Source: Watersipora subatra (Eukaryota > Bryozoa > Gymnolaemata > Cheilostomatida > Watersiporidae). Taken from it: 64,000 nt of DNA. Under the pieces are notes generated by a model. The model ran no database searches. It was not told the DNA's origin and saw only the letters and a list, made by a program, of their open reading frames with translations. Numbering within the stretch: position 1 is the stretch's first letter; each line of letters opens with the position of its first letter. Below are positions 38,301-48,813 of this stretch, piece by piece. The stretch spans positions 3,596,001 to 3,660,000 of the forward strand of contig NC_088714.1 of NCBI RefSeq assembly GCF_963576615.1, written 5' to 3'. Both the position numbers and the translations under genes were made by a program.

Positions 38301-41300
38301 AGGTTTTGCCTGCGGCTTTTCGCGAAATTTGAACTGCGCTAAACTCTTGCTTTGACCGCCGGCAACTACCGGTGGTACTCGGCGGTACCCGACGTGTAGG
38401 TTCACATTTCACCGCAATAGCCTGCGGTGCTGTCGCCGGTGCTGTCGCCGGTGCTGTCGCCGGTGCTGTCGCCGGTGCTGTCGCCGGTGCTTTGCGGCGT
38501 ATATGGGAACCAGGCTTTACACGAGTGCTTGTAATTGCCGGTGTTTCACAAGTTGGTCTGAGTAGTTACTTTCTCTTGACTGTAGCGGTGTGACGAGCCA
38601 TCTCTCGTATTTATAGATATATCCTACAGTAGAGGACGTGAGGACATCATTGGAGGGCTACCAGGCTGGTGGAAGCCTTCCATTTAGTCAACTTCAATAT
38701 AATGGGCAGCCATACATTCGGTCACTTATGCAGTGAGTAGTTAAATATGTGTTTGTACAATATATACATGTAGCTCTTAGTGTATGTATATACATATAGC
38801 TCTTAATGTCAGGGTTGGCTCGGTTTAAACCGATGGTTTAAACCGAGCCAACTGGTATACAGTCATACTTCAACTTATGAGCTTAATGCGTTCCGAGACT
38901 GAGCTCGTATGTTAATTTACTCGCATGTTGGTGCGATTTATTTATATATAGAACCATTAAATATATATTGATTGGTTTCCGTACTCTAAAAATGCAAATA
39001 AAACACTCAAAACAAGATATTGTAACAGAAAGAACATGTTAGTTATTGTCCTAATTTACCACATGCTTTCGAAAAGCAACAATTAAAAAATACATGTAGT
39101 GCAAGGAAATGTGATTAATTAAAATGTAAAATTAAATACATACAATAGCAGCTAACACTAGCATTTGCCAGGGAGGGAGATATAAGTTATCCTTCATTAC
39201 AACAGTTGACTTTGATAAATTTGGATTTTATCAATGTCTTAAAAGACAAACTTAGAAGCAAACCCAAAAGCAAACTTTCATTTTAAACTTAACGTAATTA
39301 AAATTTCTTCGGCGTTCGTAGTTTGAAGTTTCTCGCCGGTAAGCTAATTTTTCCTTTTTTTCGCTTTCACGACTAGCCAGCCGTTTGAAAATAAACCTAT
39401 CTAAGGACGTTTGTCTTTGTCGCCCTTTCAACATGTTGCAATTAGGACGAACACAGGTGTCGTCACAAAAGGTTAAAGATGTGGTTGCGTCAAATTTAAG
39501 TTGATCTTAAAAGAAAGCATTTTTTTTTTCTCTATCAGTTGATATGTTGTTTGTTGTGTTACGCGATCGCATTGCCTAGATATTTGAAGATTAAAACCGA
39601 AAAAATCTGATCGCCGTAAAAACGCTCGGGCCACAAAAACGTGCGCAGACTTGCCCAAAATGATGTCACGCGTTATACAACCTGTCTCTATCTCTCGTAT
39701 TCACATCGGCTATTTGCGATAAAAGTCTAGTCCTACGCGGCTCTATTGGCATATATCTTATTTTGTATTTGCTCATGTTGGCTAGAATAAAATTTTAAAT
39801 CCAGCTACAGATGCATTATTATGAATGTTTCAAAGGCATCAAATAACGAAAATTGAAAATTTGTTCTACTCAATTTCTCCAAATGTTGTGTAAACATTTG
39901 GGTACCGACTACCAATTCTACCGGTCTACGGTAATTCTGTCAAGCTAACTATGTTGAATAACGTCTTTGTATTAGCAAAGTTCCGCCGCTACCCATACTA
40001 ACGACGAACAGCCTCCCATAAGTCCCGCCCACTTTATGTCCGTCGCCTATCCTAGGGGCGGGGCTGAATATCATTGCCTACACCGACTACAGTACTAGTT
40101 TCTTACTACCGTAAGCCGCGTCTTTGGAAAGAATATACATAGGGATAGAGTTTCAAGGATGAGAAGTCTGCTGCAAACTGGATTTGAACTCACATTCTCC
40201 AGTTCTGCGGACATCCATATACCATATCCAATTCACTACAATATTCTGCAAATCATGTTTTGCATTATCTTCAACAATTTTATTTTATTATATAATTTTT
40301 ACAAACAAAAATATTGTCATCTCGGCATAAAGCTTTTATTAAAAATATTCATCAAGTCGTGGCCACTCACATAGTTTTAGCTGATACAATAAGACAAATT
40401 CATCTACTGCAACAAACTCAAACAAAACATCATGGTTTATGCAGCACACATTCAAGTCTTTCTTTCCCCTTTATGGCAGTTTCCACCCTGACAAAGCTTC
40501 TTCGGCTGGTGGGACGACATAAACATTCTGTAATCAGTAAAACAAATGCAATAAATATATGTCATTCATAGATATGTCATTTTGAAGCGTATCTATTGAC
40601 AGCTTCCAAATTGGGAGTTTGATAGAGTGCGAGTGTAATTTTAAAAACGAATAAACATTTAACAAAGGCAAACGTACGCCAAGCCAACGATTCGAAGCTT
40701 TGGTTCTGGAAATTAAAGATTTGCATTGATCAATCGATTTTCTTCACTTTCTACAAGTGAAAAGTGAACATCTAATGTCAAATCATAAATCTAATTTACT
40801 AGATAAAGATGCCGCAGAAAATTTGAAGCAAATGTAGCTAGGTGAACCGATAAAAAAATTTGAAACGATGATTAGTGATAGCAAAAAGTTACAATTTTAT
40901 TAATTAGTACATGTATCAATGAGTACTAAAATATTACCTTTAGTATATTCATCAATCTAAGCCATTGTATAGCTAGATGCTAAAGATTAAAAAGAAGCCG
41001 TCAAGAACTTACTGTACATACGTATCTCGCACGCGCAGGAAATTACATTATAACCTCAAACAGGGAAATATAATCTGAATGTAAACTCAACAGGAAACTC
41101 TATAGGAGACTCAAAGTAAAAGATAAATTTACCTCCATTCTCCGAGCTTCCTCCGTAGAACTTTAACTACCTGATGCCAAGAAAACTCGGAGTCACCTTC
41201 GCAGTAACTTTACAGCAATTTTACAATTACATGTATGTTGTTCGCCAATAAAACGTGTCCATCAAGTAATTCATTAAAGTAACGATGTTAATTAATTTAA

Positions 41301-44300
41301 TAAATGTCGATGTCCATGCGAATTAATAATAGAGTAAAATCCCTAATTTTGAGATCACAGACAACGCGTTTTACGAGTGATAACATTTATTACGGCCTAT
41401 ATAAAATTTCGCGCTGATGGTTGGCTAAGGGAGCGACCTCATATTTATCGCTCGTGGTTTCTTTTCAGATATATTGCTTGTGACGTCACGAAAGAAGCAC
41501 CCGCTGCAACGTGAGCTTTTTAAAAGAGGGCCTCATTCAAACGCATATATCACTGGACAGGGTTGGTCTACAAAGACAAAAATGGCATCAAATTGTAGCT
41601 GATGTTTTAGCCTTTTATGGGTCTTAATTTCATTAAATCGAATTTTTTGACGCAACCACATCTTTAATGCACGACCACTAGCCAACTTGTCCGATTGTCT
41701 ATTTTTATAGTTTTGATAGATTAGCACCGGCCTTTTCACATAGCATCGTTTCAGTTACACTGTTACCGGCCAATTGTTTATCCAATGTCTGAGCAGTCTC
41801 TCCATCAGCGGTCATGAAGATCGCTGTGCCGTTTAGAAACTATGGTTAGTCCTTTTGCGAACTAAATGCCCTGAATATAATCCTTCTGTTTGATAAGTGT
41901 GGATGTATTTCTGTCATATTGCTGAGCTAGCTCAATCACGCATACACATTTCGCAGATTTTCAATAATTTTCCGTTTAATATCAACTGTTATCATTCGGT
42001 TTTGCTTGGCATTATCTTTCATTTTACTGGCAAACTTTCGGTCAACGCAGAGTACTTTTAATTCACATAATTCTGCACTGGAAATCGCACACAAAAACAC
42101 GGTACAAAAGTATAACCTGAGCAGGTGAAAAATACAGGTGATGCTGTTCTCATAAAACACCTCTGACATACTTGGCAACTGTCTCATGTGCTCGTATCTC
42201 AAACATGGCTTGTATTTTAGTGCTAAAACTTGCTTAAAAGCTGGCTCGTATCTCAAGTTTCTTGTACGTTAGAGCACTCATAAGTTGAAGTATTACTGTA
42301 CAGTAATATATTGATGGCAGAGTTCAAGTTGAAACTACATGAAATCCTAGCACAACAATGAATTAGTGAATTTCATTTTCAATTGGTTTTATCAAGTGAT
42401 ATGATGATCTCTTTACTAATAAAATATAAAAACCATGTGAAATATACTAATCCAATCATTGTCTCTAATAATGAATAAATACTTTCTCAAGTCTGGCCAG
42501 TGAGAAAGGATTACTTATAATTAGAAATTAATACAATAAAATCCTTTTGGGCAAAAGCTTCAAGTTTGCAAACTAATATTTTATTTATTGGGCACATGCC
42601 AAAGTAGTTGGATTGTTAGAATTCAGTTTATCAAGTTTGTTGTGTTTTGAAAGGCAAAGGTTTTAAGGCAAAACGTAATAGGTGTGCTGTCGTAACGCGA
42701 GGTCACGCGGGTAGGCTTAAAGCTCACGTAGCAAAATTTCAAGCTGAAAACAACACCAATTTAGACAGTAATTCTAATATTCAAGTGATAGAAGTTGAGT
42801 CATCTGCCATAGCTCCAAACACTAGCAATGCATCTGCATTATGCTCTGCTCTACACTACCACACGACTTATCACTGGGATTAAAGTCTCTACTTACACAT
42901 AGAGCTGTATGTAAAATATTCACTTTATGTGATAAGATTTCTGCTCTGTATTGCATCGATCGTGTTTGATTTAAGACTCATTCTGAAATTTCTATATGTT
43001 TTCTCTCTTTTCCCCCATAACAACTCCCATAGTACCATCTTTAACAGATGATTTCACATATGTACAGTGCTGTCAGAAATTATGAGACCACCGAATAATT
43101 CTCGCCTTTGTTCAACTTTGCACCTCTACTGGCACCATATTAATTCATTCATTTGCCACATATTGTACATCATTAGATGCAGAAATTTCTCCTTGTTTCA
43201 GTAAAGTAAATCAGGAGTCTTTCATTGTTTTTTTACAGCATTGGTGATAGAATTAGTGTCATCAAGTTATCTCTTCAGTGTCCGACCACATAGCTTGTTA
43301 GTGGTAAAACGTGATGTCATCACTGTGTTGTGCATTCTGTAATCTCACAAAGTCAAATAGTTTGGCATAAAAAAATAAAAAATGAATAAAATAATAAAAT
43401 GAATAAAAAACGAAAATATCTTTTCATTTTTTTATTCATATCAGTTGCATATGCCTTTCGATTGAGATAAAAAATAAGTATGGATTGTTATGTGATAGAA
43501 ATTTGCTTCATATTAATCAGTAGAAAATTCCGCATCTAATGGTATATGGTTTATGATAGTTTTTTGTAAAACTAAGTCAGTAAATCATTGCTACCACCTT
43601 GTCTCTTAAAATGTGAGGTGGTCTCATAATTTCTGACGGCACTGTATGTTCAATACTCAATCATGCAGCTATAGTAAGTGATGTAAATTAGACTTGAAAT
43701 TGTAAAAACCTTGGTAAAAAAACTGGTTCAAACCAAAAAACCCTGGTTTTTTCATAAAAACCGTGGTTTTTTCCAACCCTGCTTAGTGTATGTATATGCA
43801 TGTAGCTCTTAGTGTATGTATATACATATAGCTCTTAGTGTATTTATATACATGTAGCTCTTAGCGTAAGTATATACATATAGCTCTTAATGTAAGTATA
43901 TACATGTAGCTCTTAGTGTAAGTATATACATGTAGCTCTTACTGTAAGTATATACATGTAGCTCTTAGTGTAAGTATATACATGTAGCTCTTCGTGTATT
44001 TATAAACATAAACTGAACTTTATAATTTATTGACTGCACAGTAACTGTGGTATTATTGGTATTATTATACCTTCAATGTCAATTTAATCGATTTATCCAC
44101 ATTTTATACACAGAAAGGTCTATGCTACAAAAAAATTACAGAACTGCATGAATAAAAGAACAACATATATTTACTATATTAAGAGTTGTGTCTGTCTGTC
44201 TGTGCGAAGGCAGGATTAGAGGTTAGGATGAAAGAGTGCTTTCAATGGAACAACAACTCTTGACATTCAGATTGGTAGATCAACTCTTGACATTCAGATT

Positions 44301-47300
44301 GCTAGATCAACTTTTGACATTCAGATTGCTAGACCAACTCTTGACATTCAGATTGGTAGACCAACTCTTGACATTCAGATTGCTAGACCAACTCTTGACA
44401 TTCAGATTGCTAGACCAACTCTTGACATTCAGATTGGTAGACCAACTCTTGACATTCAGCTTGGTAGATCAACTCTTGACATTCAGCTTGGTAGACCAAC
44501 TCTTGACATTCAGATTGCTAGACCAACTCTTGACATTCAGATTGCTAGACCAACTCTTGACATTCAGATTGGTAGACCAACTCTTGACATTCAGCTTGGT
44601 AGATCAACTCTTGACATTCAGCTTGGTAGACCAACTCTTGACATTCAGATTGCTAGACCAACTCTTGACATTCAGATTGCTAGACCAAATTCTGATATTC
44701 AGATTGGTAGATCAACTCTTGACATTCAGATTGCTAGACCAACTCTTGACATTCAGCTTGCTAGACCAACTCTTGACATTCAGATTGCTAGACCAAATTT
44801 TGATATTCAGATTGCTAGACCAACTCTTGACATTCAGATTGGTAGATCAACTCTTGACATTCAGATTGCTAGATCAACTCTTGACATTCAGATTGCTAGA
44901 CCAACTCTTGACGTCCAACGAACCAACGTCCAATTCCTGTATGACCAGAGGTCATAAAGGAATTGGAAACAACATGCTGAAGAAGCCGAATACCAGCCGA
45001 TAGTAAATTAAATGGTCTGCCAAGACAGCAGGAGAAAGCATGCAAATAGTGTTTTGGTTTGAAATGACTACAAAAAGGCCTATGACTCAATTTCCCATAG
45101 TTGGATCATTGAATGCCTAAAGTTGTACAATGTCCACCCTGTCCTTGTGATGTTCATGAAGATGTCGACGAACCACAAACTGGAAGAGCACACTAGTCTG
45201 CGTATGACTTCTGGTCATTCGCTGACTAGTGCGCTTTTCCAGTTTGTCGGCAACTATTCCTCATAGCAGTTTTCGAGTGATAAGCGAACACGTTATTGGC
45301 CTGTAGTTCTTGGGAGTCATCGGCTGCTTTGGGTCTTTCATCAGCGATACAGTTCACCCTTTTTGTCAGCCATTATGGATGGTGACCTTTTATCAGGCAT
45401 TCCATCGGTCTTGCCATTCAAGTGTGCAGAGATGCCAGTTTCTTCAACCAGAAGGATTGGATCATATCAAGCTCTTCATATGCTGAACTGCACATAATGT
45501 CCGTTTTGCTGATGGCCAGTCCTTGATAGGTCATGATGTGTTGGTGGCTCCCTCTGAGCCTCTTTTGTCAATTTGTGGTGGCGGTATGTGTAACCTTTCT
45601 TCCAAATGTCCATCCAGAACTTTGAGATCCTCGATTTGGGAGTCACCTTTAAACTGGGAATACACTGTTGATAGATTATGGGTGAACAGGTAGTTTACTC
45701 TCTTGTTATCCCGCTCTTTTTTGAGTCTTTCCAAGAGTGCTATTAACTGCAGTTTACAGATTTGAGAGCTTCTATATAGTGGCTTTCTTATTACTGCACT
45801 CCAAACTGTGGTTCGACAAGTGACTGAGTTTGCTAACTTTCTTGTGCAAGTCTTGGATCAAGTAGTTCTGTTAATGTACCTTATTTCTATTTGAAATACT
45901 GAAGAGTATCCCAAGGTTTTAGACGTCGCTGCATGTTGTTCATGATGGCCCTTCATTTGTCCTTCATTGTGCGCTCTTCATCAGTCTAGCTAACTATGCA
46001 TTGGATAATATATTAGCAGTTGTGCAGTGCCGCGGGCTATATTAAATGTAGCCTGATTCGCGGCAGTTTTTTCGTAATAGTCTATGTGACAGCATTACAC
46101 TCACTCTCTTGGAAAAAATGAAAGACATATGTTAATGTTGTTTGCACAATGAATAGTATTTTAGTAATATGGTAAATAATAGTATTTTATTAATGCTGTC
46201 TGTTGAACAATGCCTCTAATAATCTGCCGTTAATAAGGTGGTTGTCTGCGGCCCATGTCTGTATTGTTAAGGCGTTTTAATGAGAGATTTCAACTTTTAT
46301 CTGCTTCGTCCGTCACACGCGTTTGCCATTTGTTTCCTAGCAAATGGAAAAGCGAATGCAGGGGAAGGACTCGCGCGGCTCCTCATATTAAGTCATACCT
46401 AAGGCTATCTCCTAACAACGCAATCCCATGGTTTCTTATGACAAGGTACAGTCCACTTTTATAGGAAATATTTGTAAGCTTCTTGTTTTACTGACACTTT
46501 ATTTAAATATACTGAGTTTATGACATATTTCCATACTTAATATAAACTCAACACACCCAACGATAGTCTTTCATCTAGATATTTGTCGACTTGCTATACA
46601 GTTCAAACCTCTCAAAGGCGGCCTGGGGAATGGCCGAAAAGGAAGACAGCCAGCTGATGATACGATCCTACGAACTCGGCGTACTCTTTCTACCCAAGGT
46701 AAGAGTTTCTCGCTCATTCTATCCTTATCTCCCTGCTATCTCTCTTTTATTATCTTTGTCTTTGTTTTGTCGATCATGTGATAGTATCACACATCATGTG
46801 ATTGCATTTTATTGTGTCATGTGACGGTGATATAGTCAAGAATCCATTTGGCGATCATACTTAAAGGACTTGATTCATTAACTATATGTATTTCACCACC
46901 AAATTAATTTCTTTACCGGCACATCATGACATATCTGATAAAACCTAATATTTGACAAGAGCGCTATAAAAATGTTTTGATACTAAATTAATCAGCATAA
47001 ACTTTTACATCAGCTGATGCCATAAAAGTGCCACAATTGTTGCAGCATAAACTCAAACACTTTATCGGCACCTTTCGCTACAACTATGAGCATGTCCGAG
47101 TTACGATTTATTAATATTATTCCAACCTACGGCATTATTATTACAGCAAAAAATAGACTAATCACACCGAGTAGTACTATTGTTCAATAAAAATCATCCA
47201 AAGTCTGTAGATCTAAAATTAGTGAATCCTTAGTAGCTGTAATGCGTCTGACACGACCAGTCAAGGCTAAGAAAAAATTCCGATGAAATATGTTTATACA

Positions 47301-48611
47301 AAGCGAAACTACGCTCAGGGTGAGTTGTAAACATATTTTCTATTGGCTTAGTGCATGCAAATAATTGTTTCTTTTTGTTCAAGTACAGATTCAATAGGGT
47401 TATTAATTAACTAACCACTAATCAGAAATGTTGTGTATGACGCTTACTAAAGCCGGTACTTAAGCATGGTACGTACCATGTGACTCTTGACCATACGCAA
47501 ATACTTTGCCAAGGAGCATTGCTCGGCTCGTGGTAGCGAAAGAATTAACTTGTGCAAACATGTTAGTGCGTCAAGAAATGTCAGTCTACCATAGCTTTTT
47601 TGTATTATATGAGGTGAGCCAGACAACTATGTTGTTCAATGTATGTTTACTACACTCCGTGTACAAAGTCACATCACTCTAAAGTTGCTATGACATTTTT
47701 TGTTAAGATTTTTTCAACTGTATACCGACCAAAATTTGTCTATGGATAAAACGTCATCTCATCACTGAAGCTTTGGCGTAGCATCACCTATGGATACTGT
47801 CATTTGACAATAATACATGATGTCGTATGATAGTGCTGAATGATGGAATTTTATATTATTGCTTGATGCCATTTTATAGTGACAATAGTAGAATTTGCAT
47901 ATCAAAATGCACTCGGTTCAACTGCCAATAGATATGGCTGTAAGCTATTTTATATACTCTGGGTTACAGATGTTTGATACAGACTCATTCGTTTACGACC
48001 CAACATTTGCTGATCCTAAGGCTTTCCCAGTGCCATTTGACCTTCCACCTACTCAGTACAGCTCCGACGGTAAATACTTTTGATTGACCTGCAGTAGTCT
48101 GCTATGATTGTTCCTTGATGCTAGAACACGCAGAAAATCATGATTTAATCATGATTTCTGTGATTTTCACTCACAAGCGGTCAGCTTTAGGTTTGTGCAC
48201 CAACGTAGTTATAACTACCCAGGCAGCATATTACCCATATTACCTCCAGGAATCATTGTATCGTTTGAAGTTCGATGCCTCCCCTATGTCTAGTTTGCAT
48301 AGTCTAGGTCAGTCATCGATGACCTTGAACATCTCCGAGGCTGGAAGTCTAGAAACATTCATACAAACCTTCACACAGTGTTAACATCAATCAGCTCCAT
48401 ATGCATTATAGGCCAGATCTAGCAACTCTCAAGCTGTAGAAGTCTAATGTTGTTGAATGTTCGTTATAAGAGGTCTTTTTATGAACCCACAGTCAGCATG
48501 AAAGGAGTCGATGGTTATAATCATTGTTGTTTCTTTCCTCTAGATGAGATTTGGATAGTTGACAAGTCTTACAGAGATAAGAAAGATTCTGTGGGTGACT
48601 ATTGGCACTGA
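32288..48611 (+). CDS. TDP1: Tyrosyl-DNA phosphodiesterase 1 with N-terminal PBZ finger, 13 coding exons
   Basis: Exons: 32288-32390, 34669-34932, 35120-35163, 35683-35835, 36114-36270, 37150-37270, 37359-37437, 37937-38110, 38617-38732, 46341-46445, 46602-46698, 47970-48069, 48544-48611. All junctions are GT-AG and phases match, giving 526 codons plus TGA. Tdp1 is a nuclear phospholipase D-family enzyme that removes trapped topoisomerase I peptides from DNA 3' ends. Seen: PBZ finger (residues 9-28), a Ser-rich linker, first HKN motif H199/K201/N219 ([14 protein letters not shown]), [25 protein letters not shown], second HKN motif H419/K421/N441 ([16 protein letters not shown]), [17 protein letters not shown]. 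Human TDP1 is 608 aa; the difference is in the N-terminal tail. The start ATG lies 6 bp after an acceptor; exon 2's acceptor (AAAG at 34668) was chosen because it fits the phase. Confidence 0.95.
32518..34370 (+). repeat. Dispersed repeat family R1, copy 1 (Tdp1 intron 1)
   Basis: Begins CTACCCGGCGTTGCCCGGG and ends near GCATTCAGTTAGTATA. An internal segment of about 465 bp is duplicated (32550 and 33015). It includes four CGATACTGGTACTTTT-type units at 33511-33585 and two tRNA-like modules. A second copy is at 52580-53690. No coding capacity was found. Confidence 0.75.
34129..34215 (+). repeat. tRNA-like (SINE-type) module
   Basis: Box A-like TGGTTTAGTGGTAGTGCG (34136 on) and box B-like GGGTTCTCCTTCC. 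A similar module lies at 33825-33895, and another in repeat R1 copy 2 (53485-53565, box A TAGTTCAGTGGTAGAGCG, box B GAGTTCAAATTCG). The stems do not close as a functional tRNA, so these look like tRNA-derived repeats. Confidence 0.5.
35435..35735 (+). repeat. TDP1: Fourfold tandem duplication of an intron-exon junction (Tdp1 exon 4)
   Basis: A 76-77-bp unit holding the splice acceptor (TGTATTCTAG, or TTTTAG in unit 2) and the first 50 or so bases of exon 4 (FSYMYDLNW) is present four times, with exon-start positions 35454, 35531, 35607 and 35683. Only the last unit continues into the whole exon (to 35835). Use of any earlier acceptor would shift the frame or meet a stop. Confidence 0.93.
36114..36270 (+). 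CDS. TDP1: Tdp1 exon 5: first catalytic HKN motif
   Basis: Encodes [20 protein letters not shown] and [18 protein letters not shown]. The His and Lys of HHTK and the Asn of ANLI are 18 residues apart, as in human TDP1 (H263, K265, N283). The His acts as nucleophile in the family. Flanked by TTTTCAG and GTAGGC. Confidence 0.95.
36481..36840 (+). repeat. 13-bp minisatellite (GATTACAGGTGCC type) in Tdp1 intron 5
   Basis: More than 25 units of GATTACAGGTRCC with variants GGTTACAGGTGCC and AATAACAGGTACC. A second block of about 8 units is at 37030-37130, just upstream of exon 6. Each unit contains CAGGT, which resembles both an acceptor AG and a donor GT. Confidence 0.93.
38119..38516. mobile_element. 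PIF/Harbinger-type MITE in Tdp1 intron 8
   Basis: Termini AGCCTGTTTTCCACAT and, inverted, AGCCTGGTTCCCATAT; TTA duplicated at 38116-38118 and 38517-38519, the usual 3-bp Harbinger target. It fills most of the 506-bp intron and starts 8 bp after the donor. No coding region. Confidence 0.75.
38427..38491 (+). repeat. 12-bp minisatellite GCTGTCGCCGGT
   Basis: Five full units plus a partial one inside the Harbinger MITE. The open frame encodes AVAG repeats but no gene is implied. Confidence 0.9.
38744..38809. repeat. 26-bp minisatellite, left part
   Basis: Units of the type TATATACATGTAGCTCTTAGTG, cut at 38809 by the hAT element and resumed at 43782-44010 on its far side. Confidence 0.85.
39252..39434 (-). 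pseudogene. Tigger transposase C-terminal fragment
   Basis: Reads [20 protein letters not shown], the basic tail with the TSLDRF motif seen at the end of Tigger transposases; stops at 39252. Detached from the N-terminal part at 41530-42020. Confidence 0.7.
40155..40239 (-). repeat. tRNA-like (SINE-type) module
   Basis: The minus strand has box A TAGTGAATTGG and box B GAGTTCAAATCC at tRNA-like spacing. The ends do not pair as an acceptor stem, so a tRNA-derived repeat is more likely than a gene. A similar minus-strand module lies at 52060-52130 (box A TAGCTAAATTGG). Confidence 0.45.
41530..42020 (-). pseudogene. Tigger transposase N-terminal fragment
   Basis: Helix-turn-helix start [13 protein letters not shown], then in shifted frames [10 protein letters not shown] and [17 protein letters not shown] (CENP-B-type DNA-binding region), then remnants of the region before the catalytic domain. 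Multiple stops. Confidence 0.75.
42647..42883 (+). pseudogene. hAT transposase BED-finger fragment
   Basis: Reads [12 protein letters not shown] and [13 protein letters not shown], close to the hAT BED-finger form (FKAKC..C, G..GRLKAH.AKC) with two Cys changed. It lies inside the hAT element 38810-43781 and supports that call. No catalytic region follows. Confidence 0.55.
43065..43644. mobile_element. Tc1/mariner-type MITE
   Basis: About 28-bp TIRs beginning CAGTGCTGTCAGAAATTA and, inverted, CAGTGCCGTCAGAAATTA. TA on both sides (43063-43064 and 43645-43646). 580 bp without transposase. Nested in the hAT element. Confidence 0.88.
43782..44010. repeat. 26-bp minisatellite, right part
   Basis: About eight units of AGTATATACATGTAGCTCTT plus TAGTGT. 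Continues the array that stops at 38809. Confidence 0.9.
44251..44910 (+). repeat. 27-bp minisatellite with an open frame (LLTFRLLDQ repeats)
   Basis: About 24 units of a 27-bp sequence (CAACTCTTGACATTCAGATT plus GCTAGAC). Because 27 is a multiple of three, one frame stays open for 255 codons. It lies in Tdp1 intron 9 with no splice sites joining it to exons. Variation between units is mainly GCTAGA/GGTAGA and ATT/CTT, in a higher-order pattern. Not a likely gene. Confidence 0.93.
45003..45950. mobile_element. LINE reverse transcriptase fragment with an internal inversion
   Basis: Plus strand 45050-45160 reads [20 protein letters not shown], a mid-RT block. The minus strand from about 45360 down to 45240 reads [11 protein letters not shown], an earlier RT block, and the minus frame continues upstream to about 45950. 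The two halves therefore face each other. The junction (45176-45244) is a hairpin with arms like AACTGGAAGAGCACACTAGTC. The style of the blocks resembles the LINE family whose RT carries FDSVPHSWI. Confidence 0.7.
46341..46698 (+). CDS. TDP1: Tdp1 exons 10-11: second catalytic HKN motif
   Basis: Exon 10 (46341-46445) encodes [14 protein letters not shown] and WFLMT; exon 11 (46602-46698) encodes [13 protein letters not shown] and [12 protein letters not shown]. These hold H419, K421 and N441, matching human H493, K495 and N516, with the loop one residue shorter. The codon for S439 is split between the exons. Confidence 0.95.
46900..47530. repeat. Copy related to the foldback element at 30225-31697 (Tdp1 intron 11)
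   Basis: Shares CATCAGCTGATGCCATAAA-type sequence, the TTGTTGCAG...CACTTT segment and CGGCATTATTATTAC with 31000-31215. It also has an AAAGCGAAACTA block (about 47300) like the inner arms there. Diverged, no ORF. Confidence 0.6.
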
Positions 48612-48807
48612 TTCAAGAACAGGATAAAGCATAGAAATACTCAAAGCATTAGAGTTGTCTCTCTTTGACAATATTCTGGCATAGTCATCTGTGAAGGAGC
48701 TAGTTATTTCAAGCAAAGGATAACATTGTGCTAAGTTCTTTTTTTAGTTGCTGCATGTTTATTTTGTTAAAAGTTTTATTTGATTTATATAGTTCATTTG
48801 ATAGCAA

Positions 48808-48813
48808 AATAAA
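48808..48813 (+). promoter_or_regulatory. TDP1: Polyadenylation signal AATAAA of the Tdp1 gene
   Basis: First AATAAA after the stop codon, 197 bp downstream, in T-rich context. Confidence 0.6.

Larger units (their letters stand above)
38860..42298 (-). mobile_element. Tigger (pogo-type) element, rearranged
   Basis: TIRs CAGTCATACTTCAACTTATGAG and CAGTAATACTTCAACTTATGAG, flanked by TA. The minus strand keeps the start of a Tigger transposase near 42000 ([15 protein letters not shown]) and the CENP-B-type block [18 protein letters not shown] near 41760. It also keeps the typical C-terminus [14 protein letters not shown] at 39252-39434. The DDE core between them is missing. A 20-bp piece (AAAGATGTGGTTGCGTCAAA) occurs at about 39475 and inverted at about 41648, showing internal rearrangement. 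Confidence 0.85.
38810..43781. mobile_element. hAT element (5.0 kb) holding nested insertions
   Basis: Ends CAGGGTTGG / CCAACCCTG, with near-identical 8-bp flanks CTTAATGT (38802-38809) and CTTAGTGT (43782-43789). Subterminal regions are rich in GGTTTAAACC and GGTTTTTT words. It contains a BED-type finger ORF fragment (42647-42883), a Tigger element and a Tc1-type MITE. It interrupts a minisatellite. The transposase catalytic core was not found, so it is defective. Confidence 0.8.
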
